NCBI RefSeq assembly: GCF_024586455.1
Contig: NC_065919.1
Span: forward strand, 25,210,839-25,274,838
Length of the DNA stretch: 64,000 nucleotides
Direction: 5' to 3'
Source of the DNA: Bactrocera neohumeralis
Taxonomy: Eukaryota; Arthropoda; Insecta; Diptera; Tephritidae
Positions 57,526-64,000 of this stretch are shown piece after piece (position 1 is the first letter of the stretch; each line of letters opens with the position of its first letter). The translations under genes were made by a program, and so were the position numbers. Under the pieces are notes generated by a model. It had not been told where the DNA came from. It ran no database searches and worked only from the letters and a program-made list of their open reading frames with translations.

Positions 57526-58495
57526 TTTGTTTTTGTAATTTTGTTTGGTCCTGGTTGAAAATAATCACTTCTTATAGTGGAGATCGAACCCTAGAAACGT
57601 TTTCGGTGTTGGAATCTCATTTAGACGTCACTCTTATAAGCTTGATCAAGTCAGCTGGCAAAATCTGCAATTTATCAGTAGTAATATAGGTTTCAAGTAC
57701 ATACTAGATAATGAACAATATGGTGAGATCTCTGTTATCAAAGCCAATCAAGCTTGTGGGCAGATGCTAACAAGTAAGCACAATTATTCCAGGTGTATAG
57801 AAGTGCGCATACAAATAAAAACACAGTAATTCAATTTCGTTGTTCGTACCTTTCCACTCCCCACTAACTCGACAGCCAGTCGATGTTCTTAATAAATTCA
57901 TAATTGAGTGATGGCTGAGTGATAACTCTTCATTGGCATAAATAAATAAATTTTGACATTTCAGGAAAATATTACCAGACATTGTTGAGACTGCTGTTGC
58001 TAACAGGATGTACGAGTTTGTTCCACAGTTCGACACGAGCCTCGGCGAGTGAGGCAACGCGCGAAGTTAGCATAAATGAATAAATTTTGGAAAATATTAA
58101 TAACTTCATTAGGATGCAACAGAAACAAACTATTAGTAAAATTTATAAAAAAGGGAAAGGGGAAATGAATTTAAACAAAAGGGTTGAAGTGTGTGAAATA
58201 CACACGAGCCCTGCTAAAGCTAGAAAGAGTTATGTATAAACCATAAATATGTAAGAAGTGTGTGTAGAATACATTATTGACACCGTGTATAGCTAATAAT
58301 ATTGTATATTTGATATGAAAGCAGGTGTCTGTTATTTCAAGAAGTATATATACATACTTCATTCGTATTTATTTATGTATGTATATGAACTTGTGAATAA
58401 AAGTCTTAAGAAAATTAAATTCGAACATTCACACAAATTAAGGCATATTTATGAATCTGAAAATCCGGAAGTCGTGAGCTACTTGAGCTATATGT
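57526..58495. other. unassigned AT-rich DNA
   Basis: No gene or repeat recognised. TATGTATGTATATG tract near 58373. Confidence 0.45.
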
Positions 58496-58595
58496 AAAAG
58501 AATCGTTTCTGGCCACTCCTAAGTGAATGGCGCTCAGAGAACTGTCTTCACTTGTGTGAACTTCTACACATGATTCCGTCCTCCTAGCTATTCAA
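58496..58595 (-). mobile_element. inverted LINE-alpha 5' leader
   Basis: Plus strand AAGAATCGTTTCTGGCCACT, CTTCACTTGTGTGAACTTCT and ACACATGATTCCGTC are the inverse of the leader at 40190-40270. It lies directly left of a plus-strand RT fragment, so leader and coding part face opposite ways. Confidence 0.78.
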
Positions 58596-59105
58596 CCACG
58601 GCGGCGAAGAACTTATAAGGAGCATGCATCAGCTTCTTTGTAAAATATGGTCGCACGAAAGCATGCCCAACGATTGTAATTTAAGTGAGCTCTGCCCAAT
58701 CCACAAAACGGGAGACCCCACAATCTGCGCCAACTACCGTGGGATAAGTCTCCTGAACATCGCGTATAAGGTTCTATCGCGCGTATTGTGTGAAAGATAA
58801 AAGCCCACGGTCAACAAACTGATTGGACCTTATTAGTGCGGCTTTCGACCTGGAAAATCAACAACTCACCAGATATTCACCATGCGCCAAGTCTTGGAAA
58901 AGACCTGTGAAAAGAGTATCGACACACATTAACTCTTTGTCGATTTTAAAGCTGCTCTTGGCAATTGGCGCCAATTGAGAATTCCAAACGAAGCCAGGTC
59001 CTTCTCCACCTGGTCTTTCCAACGGAGTTGAGGTCTTCCTCTTGCTCTGATTTCCACAGCGAAAAAGAAGAACGATTGGCGCGCTGTTGTAAACTCGGCC
59101 ACTAA
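58596..59105 (+). pseudogene. LINE-alpha reverse transcriptase relic with a micro-inversion
   Basis: Plus strand: GGEELIRSMHQLLCKIWSHE (about 58600-58660), LCPIHKTGDPTICANYRGIS (about 58690-58748), LLNIAYKVLSRVLCER, CGFRPGKSTTHQIFTMRQVL and LFVDFKAALG (about 58932-58962), reaching the first RT Asp. At a perfect 16-bp palindrome CAATTGGCGCCAATTG (58963-58978) the sequence flips: 58970 to about 59060 reads RWKDQVEKDLASFGILNWRQ on the minus strand, and 59061-59105 returns to the plus strand as KKKNDWRAVVNSAT. Three stops interrupt the plus frame (in CER*KP, PY*CGF and TH*LFV). Confidence 0.87.
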
Positions 59106-60704
59106 ATTAGAAGAAGAACTAAATTTAATTTGGGCGGCAACCCTATTCAATGCTTTTTTCTTTACGTAACAAAGTATTATGGCTCGACTAAGGTAATCAA
59201 AATTTTACCTTAAATACCTCTATTTTGAAAAATATTAAAGAAACACTTAAAATTTTATTAGTTGAGGATTCAACCAAATAATTCTATTCATTAATTTCAC
59301 TCATGGCTTATCGTTCCATAAGAAAAAAATAACATCAGCACGGAAACATTTTTCATCTGGTGTCATTAGCGTTTTGGGTCATCATCACGTAATAAAGCGG
59401 CTTCATGCTAATATAGACAGATTGCTGCCTGCAAGGACGCAGTCTAAGTAAGCAAAGCTAGACAAAATAAAGCAAATTAACGGAGGGAGAGCAGCACAGA
59501 GCAGCTGAGCGTTCAAATAAAAAGGTACAATGCTCAAGTACCAACAACAACAAAGCGAAAGCCATAAGCATCTAAATGAGAAGAAGACTTTGGTGAAAAT
59601 AAGCGAAGGACAAATGAATTAATTGAAACACAACGTTGTTGCTGTTTGTTGTTGTTCCTTTTTTTGAAACAATATAAGCCATTTAGCACCGATGTATGTA
59701 AGAATGAACCACCAACAACAAAAGTAAACACTTTAGCTATGACCGAAAGAAGTCAACACGTGTGGCAGGCAGCGAACTAAATGATGCTTGCTTCAACCAC
59801 CCATCGCGATGCATCGGTGAGCTATAACGCAATTCAATTGAAACGATTCGTGAAAACGACCATCAAACTTGTTTTAATTGAGGAGAGAGAGAGAGACTGG
59901 GTGTAAGTATGTATGAAAGTGGCGTATGAGGTTTGACTAAGGAGACAAAGTGTAAGGATTTCTCTCGACTCTCAAAGGCTCTACAAATTTAAGCGACTTA
60001 AAGCCGCGTACCTGTTTGTTGTTTGCTAATTTTTGCCTTAAAAATTAAAGCTTCTGGAGAGGAGACATTTGGAGTGTTCAACTGCGCGTTTACTAACGGT
60101 ACTTATTTGACCGCATTCGCTGCAGCAACCCTCACTTGCTCTGTGCACAACACCATTAAATGCCTACTTTGTTGTTGTTGTCCAAGCGCTGTTGAATGTC
60201 ATTAGTTTGCCGGCAAATTAACGATGTTGAGCTTAATTATGCCATATCCTGGCATTATCCCTGTAATTGTATTCCATGTGTGTATGTGTGTGGGTGACTA
60301 TACATACTCGCCTTTTTTGTCTTTGCTAATTTAGATTTTGTGCAAATTGTTTTCCTACAAAACTCGCCATTGTGATGAATTACTCAGGGCTTAACGGTGT
60401 ATGTATGTACATAGGTATGTATGAATGCCCCACTTGCTACAAATTCTGTGACCTTAAATTGACCCATTTTGATTTTGAATAATCAATAAAGACATGAAAT
60501 TAATTTTTTCTCAACTAAATTCCACAATTGTATGTTAGATACAATTCAGAACTAATACTAAGTAACGATTGAAGTTGAATTGTGCTTGTGCAAATTAAAT
60601 TAGGCATAAGTGTACGAATTTTCAGCATAAATATATTGGATCTATAACGAATAACGGGGTTTTCGATAAGAGCGCTACAAAAGTTTTTTAAATAACACAA
60701 AAAC
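59106..60704. other. host-like DNA
   Basis: 59110-59340 is AT-rich. 59340-60480 is GC-balanced, with CAACAACAA/TTGTTGTTG (about 59540, 59640 and 60170), GAGAGAGAGAG (59884-59895) and GTGTGTATGTGTGTGG (about 60278). Short frames (59534-59731 minus, 60023-60205 plus) have no domain. Likely intergenic or intronic. Confidence 0.4.
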
Positions 60705-61640
60705 GTTTTGGGATATCGATGAAATTCTTAATTCCTGTGAAAGTACATTCGATCCCATTATGTATGGAACTCTATTTCTTTTACATTGCCATCACGGACT
60801 CGTTTGCAGAAGTTTAGGCGCTGAACCCAATTTTCGAGACAGCTGCAATTTCACGTTCAATATTCGTACGAAGTTCATCAATCATCGCTGGCTTGTTGGC
60901 ATAGACCATAGACTTGACATAGTCCCACAGGAAATAGTCTAACGGCGGCAAATCGGACATTTCGTGACCAAACTCTTTCACCAAACGAAATCAATTGTGG
61001 CACTCGCTAGCGGCTTCTAGCTCCCCTGTTGGAACTACATATTGTCCAAGTCCATATCATCCAATTCAAGCCAAAAATATTCGATTATCATTGTGCGGTA
61101 GCGATTCCGATTCACAGTAACGTACCGGTCTTGATCTTCACGAAACTACGGTCCAATGACGCCGCTGTAGTGAACCGTCCGGGATGCAATGGTGACTCAC
61201 AACATGGATTCAGCCAGAAATGAGCCTCTTGATGAAATGAGAATCCGGATAAGTTTTAAATTGTTACTCACCGCAATTCACGAACATAGGTCGATTCTGG
61301 TGGTCAAACAGCTTCAGATCTTATAAGGCCAAGATCTTTTGGCAAAATTCGTCACAACGACGTCACAGAGAGAGAACGACGTGTGAGCTGCGCTAACGGC
61401 AGCGATATTCTCGACACTACGGGCACTTCTTTATATCACTGACACGGGAACATGTTAGATGAATAATCGAGAGTCTAGTGAAAATCTCAATTGTTCATCT
61501 AACAGGACGATTATGACGACCATAGATTGGACGTAGCGCTCTTAAAGTTGAGAGCAATGACTCCGAATTTCGGTAATAAATTTTAATAATTTCGACTTGT
61601 TGTTGAATCGTATATCTTTCCACGATGAAATGGCAAATCT
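60705..61640 (-). pseudogene. ITm-W transposase relic, C-terminal half best preserved
   Basis: On the minus strand: RYVTVNRNRYRTMIIEYFWL (about 61065-61125) and ELDDMDLDNM (about 61035-61062) before the second acidic site, which is damaged (FQQGS). CPICRR and TISCGTMSSLWSMPTSQR near 60895-60960 are a frame-shifted form of the CDLTPLDYFLWGYVKS block (third acidic site). ENWVQRLNFCKRVRDGNVKE then IEFHT (about 60752-60835) is the C-terminus and matches the relic at 20940-21345. The upstream half (61130-61640) is barely readable. Confidence 0.8.
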
Positions 61641-61759
61641 TACTGAAGTGGATTGTCAAAAGAGCGGGAAGAAATATTGCGTCGTTTGCTGTCCCTAACG
61701 GTCTACTTTTGTAGGTTCCTTATTGAAAAACCCGTTATATATGAGTGTGGTTTACCAAG

Positions 61760-62370
61760 AACCACACCGTGGCAACTTGACGACTATTCCATTGTTCCAA
61801 TATTTAAAATATGCCTTGGAAAGCTAGCCAAAACTCACAGTGTTTTGCTGGAAGTTTATGGTGAACATGCTCTAGCAGAACGAATGTGCCACAATGGTTT
61901 GCTGATTTAAAAGTGGTGATTTTGGCTTGGAAGATGAAGAACATCCTCGGCGGCTAAAAAAGTTTATAGATGAGGAACTGAAAAAAATAGTAAATGAAAA
62001 TTGTTGCCAAATATAAAAGCAGCCAAATGCATTCAAAAACAATTAAATTGGCTGCCGTATAAATTGAGGTAAAGAGACCTTGAAAGACGATTGTGCTAGT
62101 CAGAAATGTTGCTTGAACGCTACAAAAAGGAGTCGTTTTAGCATCGGATTGTGACCATTACACTAAATACAAAACATCATATGTGGAACCTGGATCCGAA
62201 TATCCATGGCACCAAAGTAATGCACAGTCTTATGTTGTATCATATGAAGAAGCTACTAAATCCCAGTGAAACTTTTAATGGAGAGAGCCACCGACAAAAA
62301 TTCGTGAAATTAAAGCTAGCAACAGTTTTCTATCATGATTCTGCTCGGCTCATGTTACAAGACCGGTGAA
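61760..62370 (+). pseudogene. mariner transposase relic
   Basis: Plus strand, several frames: KTHSVLLEVYGEHALAERMC (about 61829-61890), then KSGDFGLEDEEHPRRLKKFI (about 61911-61970), which is the HTH1/linker region. RIVTITLNTKHHMW (about 62142-62180) replaces the RIVTGDEKWI box: the first catalytic Asp is lost. NIHGTKVM, LLNPSETFNGESHRQKFVKL (about 62250-62313) and VFYHDSARLML (about 62327-62360) follow, with the second Asp region reduced to HDSARL. Cut off before the third. The NETINAERYRQQ-type block places it near the relic at 9262-10112. Confidence 0.8.
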
Positions 62371-62614
62371 AAAGCTATTTATTTTGCCTCTCTCGCGTTA
62401 TAGCCTAGATCTTGGGTCGCTGGTCGGAATAGAATCTAAAAAATGTCAGAAAAATTAGAAAAATGCAATGAATAACACTTTTATATTTACATGTTTTTCA
62501 CGATAGATGTTCTATCACACATGAAAGTAATGGGTGATCCATTTCAAGATCTTTTTCTATAATGATTTAATACATAGCCGCGAAATTCAAAAGACAAAAA
62601 GCCGGAAGAGAGTT

Positions 62615-62705
62615 ATTAGACAAAAACCAGAAATAAGCCTAATCACTGAATAAAATTTGGCTCGAAAATGTCGGATCTTCTTGGAACTTTTTAAGGTTGA
62701 GCGCC
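62615..62705 (-). pseudogene. small ITm-W fragment
   Basis: AAATAAGCCTAATCACTGAA then TCGGATCTTCTTGGAACTTT match 46020-46085 (GAAATTAGGCTCATCGCTGA, TCGGATCTTCTTAGAACTTT) over about 75 bp. This is the region around the first catalytic Asp. Confidence 0.7.
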
Positions 62706-63198
62706 CACTAGTGTTAAGCTGGTGAATTTTAAACGAAAATTCATTTTTAGGAGAAAGTATGAATAAATTAATATATCTGAAAATATTTTTTATGGTGTTT
62801 ACAACATTCCCAATAAGATTAATGGAAGGTTAAAGTCACACAATTTGAGTGTCAAAATCATCAAGAACAAGAGAAAAGAAATAAATGCATTACCCATTTC
62901 ATGAAAGGAGTGAGTCAACATAAGTAGAATGTTTCGCAATCGAGACGCTTAACCTCACTTTTATATTAATTCCGATGTATACAAACCTATTTTCGATTCT
63001 TATTGAGAACCTTTTTCTAATGATCAAATTTATTCCAAAGTTGCTTATGTTACACTTGGTTGGTTGAAAAGCGAGGCGCTGTAGCGCTAGATCATTTGGG
63101 GCGAATAGCACTCTAAATAAACTTTAATCTCGATTTGAATATTTTCAGGTTTTAGAAAACCTACCTCAATGATATTGTGATTAAAAGATGCACTCAAG
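62706..63198. other. unassigned AT-rich DNA
   Basis: Nothing recognised in about 490 bp. A 70-codon minus frame (62899-63111) has no signature. Confidence 0.4.
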
Positions 63199-63200
63199 TA

Positions 63201-63678
63201 TTAGGTTGTCAAAAAAGTCTTGCGGTATTTTCGCTATTTGGCGCTGAAAGCGCGTAGTTCTAGTTTTATTCGTCGGCTCGGGTCATGCTATACCTTTTTG
63301 GAAAACTCATTTCACGCGCTGTGTTGACTGATTGTCGTTTCTTTTATGTCGTTCGTGAGTTATAGCGTCGCAAACATGGAGCAAACATTTTACAGATACT
63401 ACGATAAAGGCAAAAATGCATCTCAAGCCAATAAAATTTGTGCAGTTTATGGACTCGATACAGTTTCCATTTCCACCGCAAAACGATGGTTTCAACGTTT
63501 TCGTTTTCTCCGGAAGGCCTGTCGTCGAAAATTGCGATAAAATCGCTGAATTGGTCGAAAGAGACCGGCATAGTAGCAGCCGTAGCATCGGTCAAGAGCT
63601 GGGCATGAGTCATCAAATATTCATTTCAATTTCAAAAAAATTCAATAAAAATACCGCAAGACTTTTTTGACAACCCAT
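63201..63678 (+). mobile_element. HTH-only mariner derivative, copy 3 (478 bp)
   Basis: TA at 63199-63200 and 63679-63680. Terminal repeats as in copies 1 and 2 (AGGTTGTCAAAAAAGTCTTG). The coding part has the same start (VANMEQ) but several small deletions: KEKIRHILQ is reduced, AANK loses one codon and a deletion removes the SGVEVVEDAPR part. The remaining SGRPVVENCDKIAELVERDR, SSSRSIGQELGMSHQ and the A-rich junction to the right repeat are the same as in the others. Confidence 0.9.
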
Positions 63679-64000
63679 TATATTATTCTTTGATTTTCCC
63701 TATTCTCGAAATTCGTAAGTTCGTACTTTACAAACTTCTTCATTAACATAATTGAAAATAACCAAAATTTAATATGCTCTCAGTTCAAAACAATTTAACA
63801 AACAGCGAAAATTTTGGCAGTGGTGTTTTTCTAACGAAGCTAAAATGGAAGAATCTTACAACGACTTAATGTCTTTTGCCGCTACCACACATATGAGCAA
63901 TATGTCGCCTCATTACATTCGATGGTAAGCAAGCTTCTGATATTGCCCTGGCATATATTAGCTGGCATAGTCAACCACATCCCCTACCCGCTGTACGCAT
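63679..64000. other. unassigned DNA at the window edge
   Basis: No recognisable feature. Confidence 0.35.

Overview
This 64 kb window is animal nuclear DNA, AT-rich and gene-poor. It most likely comes from a higher fly (Brachycera), and a tephritid-like fruit fly fits best. The reasons are the mix of mariner, Tc1, hAT, pogo, copia and non-LTR relics, the short (GT)n, (TATG)n and (CAA)n microsatellites, and the lack of any bacterial gene organisation. The species assignment is inference. I found no intact host gene, tRNA or rRNA. Nearly every recognisable reading frame belongs to a dead transposable element. One base is ambiguous (position 39).

Layout. 0-10 kb: three broken mariners (1-751, 2300-2860, 6013-8257), a fourth on the minus strand (9262-10112), a 631-bp hAT element with a perfect 8-bp target duplication (4201-4831), and copies of a dispersed repeat I call INE-A. 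11-17 kb: an RNase H relic split by a second hAT copy (11887-12271), a mariner derivative that keeps only the DNA-binding domain (14448-14992), a Tc1 relic and a mariner C-terminus. 17-28 kb: INE-A and INE-B repeats, a non-LTR relic (LINE-alpha), an IS630/Tc1/mariner relic of a lineage I call ITm-W, a second HTH-only mariner, a second Tc1, a hAT relic, a LINE 3' end and a copia pol relic. 28-35 kb: mostly unassigned AT-rich DNA with a pogo-like MITE. 36-42 kb: an R1-like reverse transcriptase relic, INE-B copies, a hAT scrap, and a 2.1-kb satellite of 31-bp monomers ending at the 5' end of a LINE-alpha. 44-49 kb: an 837-bp foldback element, an ITm-W relic and LINE-alpha pieces. 51-53 kb: a LINE-beta/LINE-alpha chimera. 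55.7-57.5 kb: a mariner inserted in a mariner. 58.5-59.1 kb: a LINE-alpha with two inversions. 60.7-63.7 kb: more ITm-W and mariner relics and the third HTH-only mariner.

Between the elements lie stretches of non-repetitive sequence (about 5.2-6.0, 12.6-13.7, 21.5-22.1, 25.3-26.0, 30.0-30.8, 42.2-43.3, 50.2-50.7, 54.0-54.8 and 59.3-60.5 kb). They are more GC-balanced and rich in CAA/CAG/GTT triplets. They look like intronic or intergenic host DNA, possibly of a large gene outside or across the window, but I see no exon I can defend.

The most notable patterns are these. (1) Two dispersed repeat families, INE-A and INE-B, share one terminal layout: an AACAAG leader, a TTCGG/CCGAA hairpin, a TATACYCT box, a core with a GTCT/GACA microsatellite, and an inverted AGRGTATA box. 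The layout resembles Helentron-associated INE elements. (2) Three copies of a mariner derivative share one internal deletion that leaves a DNA-binding domain between intact terminal repeats; one copy has an open frame for it. (3) The satellite has alternating monomers and very dense dyad symmetry. (4) Several nested insertions can be ordered in time from the sequence alone.
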